A DNA stretch of 37,082 bases from an uncultured Mucilaginibacter sp. (GCF_937859865.1 NZ_CALMAT010000150.1:24123-61204), one strand, 5' to 3'; positions 18,311 through 27,341 are shown, numbered from the stretch's first letter. The notes: generated from the letters alone by a model not told the origin. Made by a program: numbers and translations.

Positions 18311-19486
18311 TTGAACCTCGTCTTCTTCACCCACCCCAATTTTTTAGGACACCAAAGCATGCCGCGTTTTGCCAAAATGCTGGTCGTAGGCATGGCAAAA
18401 CGTGGCCATCAGGTAGAGATTTGGTCGCCAAAACCGGCCTTTTTCAACTTACCTTTTCCGAAAGCTTTTAAAAAATGGTTGGGTTACCTGGATCAATATT
18501 TATTATTTCCGTTAAAAACCCGGACTAAGTTAAAAGCTTCGAACCCAAATACTTTGTTTGTATTGACAGATCATGCGCTTGGACCTTGGCTGCCGCTGGT
18601 TGCAAATCGGCCGCACGTAGTACACTGTCATGATTTTTTGGCGCAACAATCAGCGTTGGATTTGATTCCTCAAAATCCTACTTCTTTTACAGGCAAAAAA
18701 TATCAGGCTTATATCCGGCACGGCTATTCGCAAGCAAAAAATTTTATTTCTGTTTCAAAAAAAACGCAGGCTGATCTTCATCAGTTTGTCAATCCTTCTA
18801 ACATAAATTCTACAGTAGTTTATAATGGGCTGAACCAAACTTTTGAGGCAATAGAACCTGCAATTGCAAGAAAAGAACTAAGCGCTAAAACAGGATTGGA
18901 TTTAAGCAATGGCTATTTGTTGCACATTGGCGGAAACCAGTGGTATAAAAACCGTACAGGCGTAATCGAAATTTATGATGCCTGGCGCAGCATCAGCAAC
19001 CTAACTTTACCATTGTTATTAATTGGTGAATTACCAGATGAAAAATTGTTGGAACGAATTGAACAATCCGCTTATAAATCATCTATTTATTACTTTAACA
19101 ATATTGAAGACCAATTAATCAGTGCGGCTTACTCCGGTGCTTCCATATTTTTATTTCCTTCTTTGGCAGAAGGTTTTGGATGGCCGATTGCCGAAGCGAT
19201 GGCTTGTGGCTGCCCCGTGATAACAACCAACGAAGCACCGATGACAGAAGTTGCCGGTGATGCAGGTTTTTTGATTTCAAAACAACCGCAAAATTCCTCA
19301 AACATAAAAACTTGGGCACAGGAAGCGGCAAAAACTGTTGAGAAGACCGTCAATTTGGACTTTGCTGAAAGAGCAAAAGTTGTTGCGGCAGGAATTGAAA
19401 ATGCCAGGCGTTTTAATACCGATCTTGCTTTAAACCAGATCGAAAAAATCTACCAAAACATCCTTCAAAAACCTACTGCTAAATGA
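18311..19486 (+). CDS. Family 4 glycosyltransferase
   Basis: 391 aa from the TTG at 18311; the conserved start LVFFTHPNFLGHQSMPRFAK leaves no room for a later ATG. GT-B enzyme: H-C-H-D-F (central), YLLHIGGNQWYKNRTGVI (donor half), FPSLAEGFGWPIAEAMACGC (E-x7-E), then PVITTNEAPMTEVAGDAG, the mannosyltransferase-like ending common in WbaZ/MtfB relatives. Mannosyl transfer is only a guess. It overlaps the next gene by 4 bases (ATGA). A one-mismatch element (18678-18689) is inside. Confidence 0.88.
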   Translation: MNLVFFTHPNFLGHQSMPRFAKMLVVGMAKRGHQVEIWSPKPAFFNLPFPKAFKKWLGYLDQYLLFPLKTRTKLKASNPNTLFVLTDHALGPWLPLVANRPHVVHCHDFLAQQSALDLIPQNPTSFTGKKYQAYIRHGYSQAKNFISVSKKTQADLHQFVNPSNINSTVVYNGLNQTFEAIEPAIARKELSAKTGLDLSNGYLLHIGGNQWYKNRTGVIEIYDAWRSISNLTLPLLLIGELPDEKLLERIEQSAYKSSIYYFNNIEDQLISAAYSGASIFLFPSLAEGFGWPIAEAMACGCPVITTNEAPMTEVAGDAGFLISKQPQNSSNIKTWAQEAAKTVEKTVNLDFAERAKVVAAGIENARRFNTDLALNQIEKIYQNILQKPTAK

Positions 19487-20724
19487 AACTATTGCATATT
19501 ACGGCAAGCATGGACCCAAAAGTGGGCGGTGTTTGCCAGGCAGTCAGAACAATAGTTAAAAGCCTTGGTGTTTATCCGGATGTTCAAAATACAGTCATTA
19601 GTTTTGATGCTGCGGATGCTTCTTTTATCGGGCAAAATTCTGATTATGTTGAAGCTTTGGGCACCGGAAAAGGGCCATGGTTTTACAACCCCAACTATCT
19701 GCCCTGGCTATTGAAAAACCTGCCACAGTTTGATGCGGTAATTCTACACGGGTTGTGGAATTATCAGGGTTTCGGTTTGATTAAAGCATTGAACCAGTTG
19801 AAAAAGCGGAATGCTTCTTTTACCCCTAAATTTTATGTAATGCCTCACGGGATGTTAGACCCCTACTTTCAAAAGGCATCAGGCAGAAAACTGAAAGCGT
19901 TACGCAACTGGTTTTATTGGAAATTTATCGAACGAAAAGTGGTTAACCAGGCCGACGGGCTGCTGTTTACCTGCGAAGCTGAACTTCAGTTGGCGCGTAC
20001 AACTTTCAAACCATATCTTCCTAAAAAAGAACTGGTAGTAGGTTTGGGCGTGGATGAACCTCCTGCTTTTACGCCAGCTATGCGTGATGCTTTTTTAAAG
20101 AAATGCCCTGGTTTAATCGCGCCTTACCTCCTGTTTATCAGCCGTATCCATCCTAAAAAAGGCGCTGATCTATTGGTGGATGCCTATATTAAAACACAAC
20201 CTTTTAATAATTTAAAGGAGGAAGCTGATCGGCTTAATACCAATACTGTTTTTATCGGCAAAAAATTGGCGTCAACAAAATTGGTGGTTGCCGGGCCGGG
20301 TTTAGAAACGCCATACGGACAAAAAATCAAAGCTGCGGCAGCTAATTTTAAACAGGCAGAAACAGCTATTTATTTTCCGGAGATGCTGACCGGAGATGCA
20401 AAATGGGGCGCATTTTATGGTTGCGAAGCTTTTGTATTGCCCAGCCATCAGGAAAATTTTGGCATTGCAGTGGTAGAAGCTTTAGCTTGCGGCAAACCGG
20501 TTTTAATTTCTAACCAGGTAAACATTTGGACTGAAATTGCCGCCGCCCAAGCCGGTATTATTGCTGATGATACCATCGCCGGAACGGAACAATTACTGGA
20601 AAACTGGTTTAAATTATCATCCGAAGAAAAACTTCAAATGGGCAAAAACGCAAGGCAATGTTACGAGAAGCATTTTGCCGTTGCCCCGGCAGCACAACGT
20701 TTTTCAGAAGCTATAAAAAACTAA
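19483..20724 (+). CDS. Family 4 glycosyltransferase
   Basis: 413 aa. MKLLHITASMDPKVGGVCQA gives the N-terminal glycine loop; LHGLWNYQGF and YVMPHGMLDPYFQK are the acceptor-side motifs of the PssF/WbyK-like GT4 group; YLLFISRIHPKKGADLLVDA opens the donor half; SHQENFGIAVVEALACGKPV carries the E-x7-E. It is translationally coupled to the upstream GT4. Two exact copies of the 12-mer are embedded in the first third (19616, 19811), both read as Ala-Ser-Phe. A hairpin terminator follows, so this is probably the last gene of its transcript. Confidence 0.88.
   Translation: MKLLHITASMDPKVGGVCQAVRTIVKSLGVYPDVQNTVISFDAADASFIGQNSDYVEALGTGKGPWFYNPNYLPWLLKNLPQFDAVILHGLWNYQGFGLIKALNQLKKRNASFTPKFYVMPHGMLDPYFQKASGRKLKALRNWFYWKFIERKVVNQADGLLFTCEAELQLARTTFKPYLPKKELVVGLGVDEPPAFTPAMRDAFLKKCPGLIAPYLLFISRIHPKKGADLLVDAYIKTQPFNNLKEEADRLNTNTVFIGKKLASTKLVVAGPGLETPYGQKIKAAAANFKQAETAIYFPEMLTGDAKWGAFYGCEAFVLPSHQENFGIAVVEALACGKPVLISNQVNIWTEIAAAQAGIIADDTIAGTEQLLENWFKLSSEEKLQMGKNARQCYEKHFAVAPAAQRFSEAIKN
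19616..19627 (-). repeat. TAAAAGAAG(C/T)AT element inside a GT4 gene
   Basis: Exact copy encoding D-A-S-F-I. On the complement it is preceded by GAATTTTGCCCGA, keeping the two-part layout. Confidence 0.85.
19811..19822 (-). repeat. TAAAAGAAG(C/T)AT element inside a GT4 gene
   Basis: Exact copy encoding N-A-S-F-T, 195 bases (65 codons) after the previous one and in the same frame. On the complement it is preceded by AAAATTTAGGGG, close to the intergenic consensus. Confidence 0.87.
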
Positions 20725-20783
20725 TTTTAAAATTATTTAAGCATATCAACAAAAGCTTTTAATACATTAAATACCTGATTTTT

Positions 20784-20824
20784 AAAGCTTATAATTGCCG
20801 TTTTGAGCAGCTATAAGCTTTTTT
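20784..20824 (+). terminator. Intrinsic terminator after the GT4 pair
   Basis: Arms AAAGCTTATA (20784-20793) and TATAAGCTTT (20812-20821) pair perfectly around an 18-base loop, followed by T-rich sequence. It lies 60 bases after the GT4 stop and ends the upstream transcript. The preceding A-rich side would let it work in both directions. Confidence 0.65.
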
Positions 20825-20907
20825 ATTATCGGCACTGCATCGTTAATTAAAACCATTCCAAGCAAAATTTATATAATTTAGCGTTTTGTTATCTAAAAAA
20901 ATAGGGC

Positions 20908-20919
20908 TAAAAGAAGTAT
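20908..20919 (+). repeat. TAAAAGAAG(C/T)AT element, T variant
   Basis: Exact TAAAAGAAGTAT after AAAAAAATAGGGC, 12 bases before the ATG of the wcaF-like gene. It sits where a 5' untranslated leader would be. Confidence 0.9.
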
Positions 20920-20931
20920 TAAACAGAATTG

Positions 20932-21480
20932 ATGCGAACAGACCTTTCAAAATTTACCGTTGGTAAGTATGTAGCAGGCCCAAAATGGAAAGTATTGGTT
21001 TGGCACTTTGTCAATTATTTTATTTTCAACAGTGCTTTCCCTTGGCCTTATCGTGCAAAAAGTGCTTTGTTGCGTTTTTTTGGAGCGAAGATTGGTAAAG
21101 GCTTGGTGATCAAAACAAAAGTGAGGATCAAAAACCCGTGGCGTTTGGAAATTGGTGAAAATTGCTGGATTGGCGAATCGGTTTGGATTGATAATTTAGA
21201 AGATGTTTTTATCGGAAGCAATGTTTGTTTATCGCAAGGCGCCATGTTGCTGACCGGAAACCATGATTACACGATGAGCGATTTTCCATATAAGTTAGGA
21301 AAGATTGTTTTAGAAGACGGCGTTTGGATTGGGGCAAAATCTGTTGTTTGCCCTGGCATTGTTTGCAGGTCCCACGCTATATTAACAGTTAATTCAGTGG
21401 CAACCAAAGAGTTAAGTGCCTGGACTATTTATGCAGGCAACCCGGCAGTACGCGTTCGCGAACGTAAATTTGTTGGTTAA
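20932..21480 (+). CDS. wcaF: WcaF-type left-handed beta-helix O-acetyltransferase
   Basis: 182 aa from the ATG at 20932 (a TTG at 20929 is in frame). It has the hexapeptide-repeat acyltransferase architecture: about residues 45-160 contain imperfect hexads (IGKGLV, IGENCW, IGESVW, IGSNVC), the catalytic-loop T-G-N-H-D-Y with its histidine, and the C-terminal VWIGAKSVVCPGI and YAGNPAVRVRER. This matches WcaF of colanic-acid-type loci, which acetylates a sugar (fucose in E. coli) using acetyl-CoA. Being next to WcaI and WcaJ homologues and near gmd/fcl supports this. It is cytoplasmic and probably trimeric. Confidence 0.88.
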   Translation: MRTDLSKFTVGKYVAGPKWKVLVWHFVNYFIFNSAFPWPYRAKSALLRFFGAKIGKGLVIKTKVRIKNPWRLEIGENCWIGESVWIDNLEDVFIGSNVCLSQGAMLLTGNHDYTMSDFPYKLGKIVLEDGVWIGAKSVVCPGIVCRSHAILTVNSVATKELSAWTIYAGNPAVRVRERKFVG

Positions 21481-21490
21481 ATAAGTTTTA

Positions 21491-22750
21491 ATGGCACAAA
21501 AGAGAATTTTATTGATCGGTGGAAATTTTTATCCCGAACTGACCGGAATAGGAAAGTACAACGGCGAAATGATGGATTGGCTGGCCGCGCAGGGAAATAT
21601 TTGCACGGTAATTACCACCTATCCTTATTATCCGGATTGGAAAGTAAAAACGCCTTACAACAAAAAAGCATATTGGTTCAGTAAAGATTTCAAACAAATT
21701 AATGCAAATCCTTCTAACCCGATAAAAATTTACCGTTGCCCACATTTTATCCCGGCAAACCCATCTGGTTTAACACGTATTTTGTCTGATATTTCGTTCT
21801 GCCTTTCTGCAACCGTAATGGTGTTTTTTTTATTGTTTAAAAAGAAACACAATTATGTAATTACCGTTTCGCCGCCTTTTTTGACCGGTATTTTAGCTAT
21901 TGTTTATAAAAAATTCAAAGGCGCAAAGTTTTTTTACCACGTACAGGATTTGCAAATTGATGCGGCCGCAGATTTAGGGATGATCAAATCACGGTTGTTG
22001 ATCAGGCTACTTTTTAGAATAGAAAGGTTTATCATGAAACAGGCAGATTTGCTCAGCAGTATTTCGGAAGGAATGATTGACCGGATCAAACAAAAAGCTG
22101 GCAGGGAAAGGGTGAGTTTTTTCCCCAATTGGGTTGATACAACCTTGTTTTTCCCTATTGCCAAAAAAGACGGGATAAAAGAAGCATTCGGGTTTCAAGC
22201 TACAGACAAGGTTATTCTATATTCGGGTGCCATCGGCGAAAAGCAAGGGCTGGAAGCGATTTTATATACTGCCGATTCGCTAAAAAACCGTTCAGGTTTA
22301 AAATTTGTTATTTGCGGTTCAGGCCCTTACAAAAAGAAACTGGAAGATTTAAAAACAAATTTGCAAACACAAAACGTCGTTTTTTTGCCATTGCAACCGG
22401 CGGAAAAACTGAACGAGTTTTTAAATATGGCCGACGTACATTTGGTGATCCAGAAAACAAATGCTAGTGATTTGGTGATGCCGTCTAAACTTACAGCCAT
22501 TCTTGCAGTCGGAGGGTTAGCAGTTATTACAGCGCCAGTCCACTCAAGTTTGTTTAAAGTTGTCAACAATAACCAAATCGGCTTACTGGCAGAACCGGAA
22601 AACCAGGTGGCATTAACAGAAGCCATCCAAAAAGCGCTAAACCCGGAAATGGGCCACATCAACGAAAATGCACGTAATTATGCCAAGCAATATTTATCCA
22701 TCAACGAAATACTAAAAAAGTATGCCCAAGACATGGCATCAATTAAGTAG
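21491..22750 (+). CDS. wcaI: WcaI-family glycosyltransferase (GT4)
   Basis: 419 aa, ATG 10 bases after wcaF. The N-terminus RILLIGGNFYPELTGIGKYN and then TTYPYYPDWKV is diagnostic for the WcaI family; VITVSPPFLTGI and FYHVQDLQIDAA follow; the donor half begins VILYSGAIGEKQGLEAIL. The motif near NMADVHLVIQKTNASDLVMP replaces the usual E-x7-E, with K-L-T-A-I-L-A-V-G-G as the donor-binding turn, as in other WcaI proteins. Known role: a transferase in colanic-acid repeat assembly, often with fucosyl transfer proposed. One exact 12-mer copy lies in the coding region (22176). Confidence 0.87.
   Translation: MAQKRILLIGGNFYPELTGIGKYNGEMMDWLAAQGNICTVITTYPYYPDWKVKTPYNKKAYWFSKDFKQINANPSNPIKIYRCPHFIPANPSGLTRILSDISFCLSATVMVFFLLFKKKHNYVITVSPPFLTGILAIVYKKFKGAKFFYHVQDLQIDAAADLGMIKSRLLIRLLFRIERFIMKQADLLSSISEGMIDRIKQKAGRERVSFFPNWVDTTLFFPIAKKDGIKEAFGFQATDKVILYSGAIGEKQGLEAILYTADSLKNRSGLKFVICGSGPYKKKLEDLKTNLQTQNVVFLPLQPAEKLNEFLNMADVHLVIQKTNASDLVMPSKLTAILAVGGLAVITAPVHSSLFKVVNNNQIGLLAEPENQVALTEAIQKALNPEMGHINENARNYAKQYLSINEILKKYAQDMASIK
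22176..22187 (+). repeat. TAAAAGAAG(C/T)AT element inside wcaI
   Basis: Exact copy encoding I-K-E-A-F. Preceded by AAAAAAGACGGGA, so the AT half is A-tract only. Confidence 0.8.
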
Positions 22751-22767
22751 AAATTATATTTAATAAT

Positions 22768-22826
22768 TTGTTGACTTTGATACTTCTTTTACCGTATAAA
22801 AAAAAGTTTAACCGGTAAAGCAACAA
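22768..22826. repeat. Bulged hairpin enclosing an element copy
   Basis: TTGTTG-A-CTTT (22768-22778) pairs with AAAG-CAACAA (22817-22826) across the gap between wcaI and the wcaJ-like gene. The loop holds the element at 22780 and a second GGTAAA partner. An A-rich run follows. This may be a weak terminator or a processing site. Confidence 0.45.
22780..22791 (-). repeat. TAAAAGAAG(C/T)AT element, T variant
   Basis: Exact copy reading ATACTTCTTTTA on the + strand, followed by CCGTATAAAAAAAAG. On the complement this is the full AT-tract/spacer/core form. Confidence 0.9.
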
Positions 22827-22915
22827 AAACATCGTTTTAAATTTTACCAGGAGTTAAAACTTTGTTATATATTTATCATCATACAAAAACCTTGAAATAA
22901 GGTGATTACCCAAAT

Positions 22916-24313
22916 ATGGAAAACCGTTATATATTTTTTTTAATTGTTTTACTTTTTCTGGGCGATATTATAGCAATCAATTGTTCTTTTATGATTGCTT
23001 ATTTTTTGGACAGCCAGAATAATTCGATCATACAATCCTCACACTACAACCTTGATCTGTTGATATTTAACGCTACCTGGATTGCCTCTGGCTTTTTTAT
23101 GCAGTTGTACCATCGTGAAACTGCTCAGCGCACAGAGTTTATTTTCCAAAAAAGCTGGCGGGCAGTTGTATTACACGCATTAACTTTTAACGTGGTTATT
23201 TTGCTAACCAATTATGCTTCGTACTCAAAAAACTTCTTAGTTTATATTTTTGTGCTTGAGGTTTGTGCCTTTGTCATCAGCAGGTTTGTTATTACCGCTT
23301 TTGAGCAATACCATATCAAACGGGTTAGGTACAAAAAGAAAATTGCAATTATCGGCTATAACGAAACCGCAAAAAGGCTGGCTGATTATTTCCTGAAAAA
23401 CCAGATGTCGTATAACTTTACCGGTTTTTTTGACCACACAACAGAAAGTTATACCGATAAAACAAACCACGATGTGATCCGTCCGATCAATAAACTGATG
23501 AACTATGCGGTAGAAAATGAAGTAGCAGAAGTTTACTCCACTTTGTTTCCCGAAGACCATCACCACATCAACGATTTGGTAGCCGTGGCAGAGCAAAACT
23601 GTGTGCGCTTTAAATTTATCCCTGATGTTACCAAAATTATTAATTCGGATTACGCCATTGATACTTATTTTGATGAAATACCGGTTTTAAGCACCCGCAC
23701 AGAACCTTTGGAACATATCACTAACCGTATTTTTAAACGGTCGTTTGATATTTTTACCAGTGTTTGTGTGGTTATTTTTATACTTTCCTGGCTTATCCCA
23801 ATCCTCACGGTCATTATTAAACTGCAATCCAAAGGGCCGGTATTTTTTATGCAGTTAAGGTCTGGCAAAGACAACAAACCGTTTTGGTGCTATAAGTTTA
23901 GGAGCATGACCATGAACGATGAAGTTGAACACATACAAGCCACCAAAAATGATTCGAGGGTTACTAAAATTGGGGCATTTATGCGCAAGACAAGTATTGA
24001 CGAACTTCCGCAGTTTTTTAACGTATTAATTGGCAATATGAGCGTGGTTGGCCCAAGGCCGCACATGGTTAAACATACCGAGCAGTACAAAGCCATTGTG
24101 CACCAATACATGGTAAGGCAATTGTTAAAACCAGGCATAACCGGTTGGGCACAAGTGAATGGTTACCGCGGAGAAACCAAAGACCATAAACAAATGGTGA
24201 AGCGTGTGGAACATGATATTTGGTACATCGAACACTGGTCGTTGATGTTGGATATTAAAATTATATTTTTAACCATCATCAATACTTTAAAGGGCGAAGA
24301 AAATGCTTATTAA
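22916..24313 (+). CDS. wcaJ: WcaJ-like undecaprenyl-phosphate sugar phosphotransferase
   Basis: 465 aa, full-length polyisoprenyl-phosphate hexose-1-phosphate transferase. The N-terminal half has membrane segments (about 4-27, 43-63, 84-102, 108-127) followed by a CoA-binding-like Rossmann domain (KKIAIIGYNETAKRLADYF). The C-terminal catalytic domain begins KRSFDIFTSVCVVIF (about 273), with S-K-G-P-V-F-F-M-Q-L-R-S-G, F-W-C-Y-K-F-R-S-M, the D-E-L-P-Q active-site block (about 362-366), and NMSVVGPRPHM. It transfers glucose-1-phosphate (or a related hexose-1-P) onto undecaprenyl phosphate, starting repeat-unit synthesis. It marks the start of a Wzy-type pathway. Confidence 0.92.
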   Translation: MENRYIFFLIVLLFLGDIIAINCSFMIAYFLDSQNNSIIQSSHYNLDLLIFNATWIASGFFMQLYHRETAQRTEFIFQKSWRAVVLHALTFNVVILLTNYASYSKNFLVYIFVLEVCAFVISRFVITAFEQYHIKRVRYKKKIAIIGYNETAKRLADYFLKNQMSYNFTGFFDHTTESYTDKTNHDVIRPINKLMNYAVENEVAEVYSTLFPEDHHHINDLVAVAEQNCVRFKFIPDVTKIINSDYAIDTYFDEIPVLSTRTEPLEHITNRIFKRSFDIFTSVCVVIFILSWLIPILTVIIKLQSKGPVFFMQLRSGKDNKPFWCYKFRSMTMNDEVEHIQATKNDSRVTKIGAFMRKTSIDELPQFFNVLIGNMSVVGPRPHMVKHTEQYKAIVHQYMVRQLLKPGITGWAQVNGYRGETKDHKQMVKRVEHDIWYIEHWSLMLDIKIIFLTIINTLKGEENAY

Positions 24314-24596
24314 TTTTTTACCTTTAAATATTTAAAGTGGTATGGTTAAACTTTTGAAGCTCTGTTAAAAATTGTACATAAATAAAAAATTGCATGCTTC
24401 TTTTACCGGGTAAAAATTGGTATGGTTGCATTGAACAAATCAAAAAAACAAACGATTTAGATTTTTGGGCGATAAAAAAAGCATTAACCCAAAAGAGACA
24501 GAAAAAATTAAACAACTTCAATTTTAAAGCAGCAGGTTTAAGATTACAATTAATTTTATAATTACAGATTAGAACAACAATTTAACAAAAAAACAT
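24314..24596. other. 283-base gene-free gap before gmd
   Basis: It holds a 14-base palindrome TTTAAATATTTAAA (24323-24336), a direct repeat TGGTATGGTT (24338-24347 and 24418-24427), one exact element copy (24394) and a one-mismatch copy TAAAAAAAGCAT (24473-24484) in the opposite orientation. The spacing, about 200 bases ahead of gmd, suits a promoter/leader, but I cannot place a convincing -7/-33 pair. Confidence 0.5.
24394..24405 (-). repeat. TAAAAGAAG(C/T)AT element, C variant
   Basis: Exact copy, followed on + by CCGGGTAAAAATTGG. TTTTACC and GGTAAAA here form a perfect short palindrome, the clearest example of the TTTTA/TAAAA symmetry. Confidence 0.92.
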
Positions 24597-25712
24597 ATGA
24601 AAAAGAAAGCCTTGGTTACAGGTATCACTGGTCAGGACGGTGCTTATTTAGCAGAATTACTATTGTCTAAAGATTATGAAGTGCATGGTATCAAACGCAG
24701 AAGTTCTTCGTTTAATACTGACCGTATTGATCATTTGTACCAAGACCCGCATGAAGCAAACGTCAGCTTTTTTATGCACTATGGCGATTTGAACGATTCA
24801 ACAAATTTGATCCGTATCATCCAGCAGGTCCAGCCAGACGAGATTTACAATTTAGGTGCGATGTCTCACGTAAAGGTGAGTTTTGATACACCGGAATATA
24901 CAGCCAATGCCGATGGTATCGGTACGTTAAGGATTTTGGAAGCGGTACGTTTATTGGGTTTAACCAAAAAAACCAAAGTTTACCAAGCTTCAACTTCCGA
25001 ACTGTATGGTTTGGTACAGGCAGTTCCGCAATCAGAAACTACGCCTTTTTACCCGCGCTCGCCTTATGCGGTAGCCAAGTTATATGCCTATTGGATTACC
25101 GTAAATTACCGCGAAGCTTATGGCATGTATGCTTGTAACGGTATTTTGTTTAACCACGAAAGCCCTTTGCGCGGAGAAACCTTTGTAACCCGTAAAATTA
25201 CACGCGGAGCAGCAAAAATTGCTTTAGGTTTGCAAAAGAAGCTTTATTTGGGAAACTTAGATGCACGCCGCGATTGGGGCCACGCAAAAGATTACGTAGA
25301 AGCAATGTGGCGGATTTTGCAACAGGAAAAACCGGAAGATTACGTTATCGCAACCGGAATTACCACCCCTGTCCGCGATTTTGTGAAAATGGCCTTTAAA
25401 GAAGCAGGTATCGAAATTGAATTTAAAGGCGAAGGTGTTGACGAAAAAGGTTATGTAGTATCGTGCAGCAACCCGGAATATCAAATTGAAACCGGAAAAG
25501 AAGTTGTTGCAGTAGATCCGGCTTACTTCCGCCCTACCGAAGTGGAATTGTTGATTGGCGACCCAACCAAAGCAATAACCCAATTAGACTGGAAAATTAA
25601 ATACGACTTGCCAATGCTGGTACAGGACATGATGAGTTCTGACCTGAAACTGTTTACTAAAGAAAAAGCTTTAAAAGAATTAGGTTACTCCATCAAAAAC
25701 CAGTACGAGTAA
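24597..25712 (+). CDS. gmd: GDP-mannose 4,6-dehydratase
   Basis: 371 aa, full length. An extended [11 protein letters not shown] (NADP-binding loop, residues 8-15), [18 protein letters not shown], the catalytic S-T-S-E (132-135; T133/E135) and Y157-x3-K161, then [19 protein letters not shown], which is specific to GMD. It converts GDP-D-mannose to GDP-4-keto-6-deoxy-D-mannose in the cytoplasm, the first step to GDP-L-fucose; fcl follows 33 bases downstream and completes it. This supports a fucose-containing glycan made by the upstream transferases. Confidence 0.97.
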   Translation: MKKKALVTGITGQDGAYLAELLLSKDYEVHGIKRRSSSFNTDRIDHLYQDPHEANVSFFMHYGDLNDSTNLIRIIQQVQPDEIYNLGAMSHVKVSFDTPEYTANADGIGTLRILEAVRLLGLTKKTKVYQASTSELYGLVQAVPQSETTPFYPRSPYAVAKLYAYWITVNYREAYGMYACNGILFNHESPLRGETFVTRKITRGAAKIALGLQKKLYLGNLDARRDWGHAKDYVEAMWRILQQEKPEDYVIATGITTPVRDFVKMAFKEAGIEIEFKGEGVDEKGYVVSCSNPEYQIETGKEVVAVDPAYFRPTEVELLIGDPTKAITQLDWKIKYDLPMLVQDMMSSDLKLFTKEKALKELGYSIKNQYE

Positions 25713-25745
25713 TAACTGTTAACAGCTATAATAAAACACAACATA

Positions 25746-26690
25746 TTGGAAAAAAGTGCCAAAATATATATAGCCGGCCACAAAGGAATGGTAGGATCGG
25801 CTATTATGAGAAACCTGACTGCTAAAGGCTACAATCAAATTATTACCCGTTCTTCTAAAGATTTAGACTTGCGTAACCAGCAGGCAGTTACCGATTTTTT
25901 TGCAGAAGAAAAACCAGATTACGTTTTTTTAGCAGCAGCAAAAGTTGGTGGTATTGTAGCCAATAATACTTACCGTGCCGATTTTATTTACGAAAACTTA
26001 GCAATCCAGAACAACATCATCCACAACTCCTACTTAAATGGTGTAAAAAAGCTGATGTTTTTAGGTTCAAGTTGCATTTATCCGAAAATGGCACCACAGC
26101 CTCTAAAGGAAGAATACTTGCTGACCGGCCTTTTAGAGGAAACCAACGAACCTTATGCCATTGCAAAAATTGCAGGTATCAAAATGTGCGATGCTTACCG
26201 CGCACAATATGGCTGCAATTTTATATCAGTTATGCCAACTAATTTGTACGGCTACAACGATAATTACCATCCGCAAAACTCACATGTAATGCCAGCTTTG
26301 ATCCGCAGGTTTCATGAAGCTAAAGTTGATGGAAAAGATGAAGTAATGATTTGGGGAACCGGAAGCCCGAAAAGAGAGTTTTTGTTTGCTGATGATTTGG
26401 CCGAAGCTTGTTTTTACTTAATGGAAAATTATAATGAACCTGCACCAATCAACGTTGGCGTTGGAGAAGATATTACCATTAAAGAACTGGCTTATTTAAT
26501 CAAAGACACAACCAGTTTTGAAGGCAAAATTACTTTTGATACCACTAAGCCGGACGGTACGCCGCGCAAACTGATGGACGTAACCAAATTGCACAACTTG
26601 GGCTGGAAACACAAAATTGAATTGAAAGACGGTATTAAATTAGCGTACGAAGACTTTTTGGAAAAAGCTGAAAATGTAGCCGTGCGTTAA
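25746..26690 (+). CDS. fcl: GDP-L-fucose synthase
   Basis: 314 aa. Bifunctional 3,5-epimerase/4-reductase acting on the Gmd product to give GDP-L-fucose. It has [10 protein letters not shown] (NADP loop, 11-20), F-L-G-S-S-C-I-Y-P (S108, S109, C110) and Y137-x3-K141 (active site), with [20 protein letters not shown] as substrate binding. The reading frame starts with TTG at 25746; the family N-terminus ([13 protein letters not shown]) lies right after it, so the TTG is the real start. It is the last gene of the polysaccharide locus; 41 bases separate it from the convergent mobA. Confidence 0.96.
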   Translation: MEKSAKIYIAGHKGMVGSAIMRNLTAKGYNQIITRSSKDLDLRNQQAVTDFFAEEKPDYVFLAAAKVGGIVANNTYRADFIYENLAIQNNIIHNSYLNGVKKLMFLGSSCIYPKMAPQPLKEEYLLTGLLEETNEPYAIAKIAGIKMCDAYRAQYGCNFISVMPTNLYGYNDNYHPQNSHVMPALIRRFHEAKVDGKDEVMIWGTGSPKREFLFADDLAEACFYLMENYNEPAPINVGVGEDITIKELAYLIKDTTSFEGKITFDTTKPDGTPRKLMDVTKLHNLGWKHKIELKDGIKLAYEDFLEKAENVAVR

Positions 26691-26701
26691 TCATATTGGC
26701 G

Positions 26702-26713
26702 ATGCTTCTTTTA
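26702..26713 (-). repeat. TAAAAGAAG(C/T)AT element between convergent genes
   Basis: Exact copy in the 41-base convergent gap between fcl and mobA. Flanks make GGCGAT...ATCGGC around the core, so CGAT/ATCG can pair. The upstream half AATTTTATGCCGA is present on the complement. Confidence 0.92.
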
Positions 26714-26731
26714 TCGGCATAAAATTAGTGT

Positions 26732-27328
26732 TCAAATTGAACCTTTTTTAGCTAATATTTCCCGTACGCATTTTGCATCTTCAGGCGTATTTACATTGAT
26801 TAAAGCACCGGCATTCGGTGCTTTAATTGTTTTTGCCTGATGTGTAAGCAGGATTTTCCGTAGGGAAATATGCTCTTTTTGATGGTATAATTTCAGTTTC
26901 GGATAACTCTCCGATTCCCAAATAGCGGCCAATGGTTCGGGCAAACCATCAACCGGACTTTCAAAAACGGTGGCAATTTTAGAATCGTCCCTTTGGTTTG
27001 ACAAATGTTTTAATGTTTCCAAATCTATTAGCGGAATATCACAAGCAATGATCATCCAGCCACAATTTGGATCATGTTCAAAAGCGGTTAAAATTGCTTC
27101 AAAAGGCCCGGCGTTTTCGTATTTGTCGGCCAGTGTTTTGTAATTTGAATTAATTGCCAAAACTTGTTCTTCCCGGCAGGAAATAAAAACTTCTTCGCAA
27201 CAAAAACCTAATAAATCGGCTAAATAATATTGCTGTTCTTTGCCGTGCCAGTTCATTTTGGCTTTGCTTTCGCCCATTCGGCTGCTTCTGCCTCCGGCCA
27301 AAACCAATCCTTTTAAAGCAATTTTCAT
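26732..27328 (-). CDS. mobA: Molybdenum cofactor guanylyltransferase (MobA-like)
   Basis: 198 aa. Nucleotidyltransferase fold: LVLAGGRSSRMGESKAKM (residues 8-25) is the GTP-binding loop, ENAGPFEAIL (the G-P-x-x-x-I block) follows, and I-A-C-D-I-P-L-I (metal-binding D97) and DGLPEPLAAIW complete the MobA pattern. It attaches GMP to molybdopterin to give the guanine dinucleotide cofactor; sequence-close relatives act on other NTP-activated substrates. ATG at 27328. It stands on the strand opposite the polysaccharide genes and has no molybdopterin genes beside it here, so it is isolated from its pathway. Confidence 0.87.
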   Translation of the reverse strand: MKIALKGLVLAGGRSSRMGESKAKMNWHGKEQQYYLADLLGFCCEEVFISCREEQVLAINSNYKTLADKYENAGPFEAILTAFEHDPNCGWMIIACDIPLIDLETLKHLSNQRDDSKIATVFESPVDGLPEPLAAIWESESYPKLKLYHQKEHISLRKILLTHQAKTIKAPNAGALINVNTPEDAKCVREILAKKGSI

Positions 27329-27341
27329 GTTGATTTTTGTT

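Noticed and set aside
20908-20919. The 12-mer as a core promoter box
   Set aside because: It does not match the Bacteroidota TTTG/TAnnTTTG pattern, it occurs on both strands in equal number, and it lies at gene ends and inside genes as well as upstream.
23237-23596. 119-aa ORF on the - strand
   Set aside because: Shadow of the wcaJ-like gene; low-complexity, Cys/Val/Phe-rich translation without family features.
24323-24336. TTTAAATATTTAAA palindrome as a regulator site
   Set aside because: AT-only sequence in an AT-rich gap; no second copy or matching regulator, so chance is adequate.
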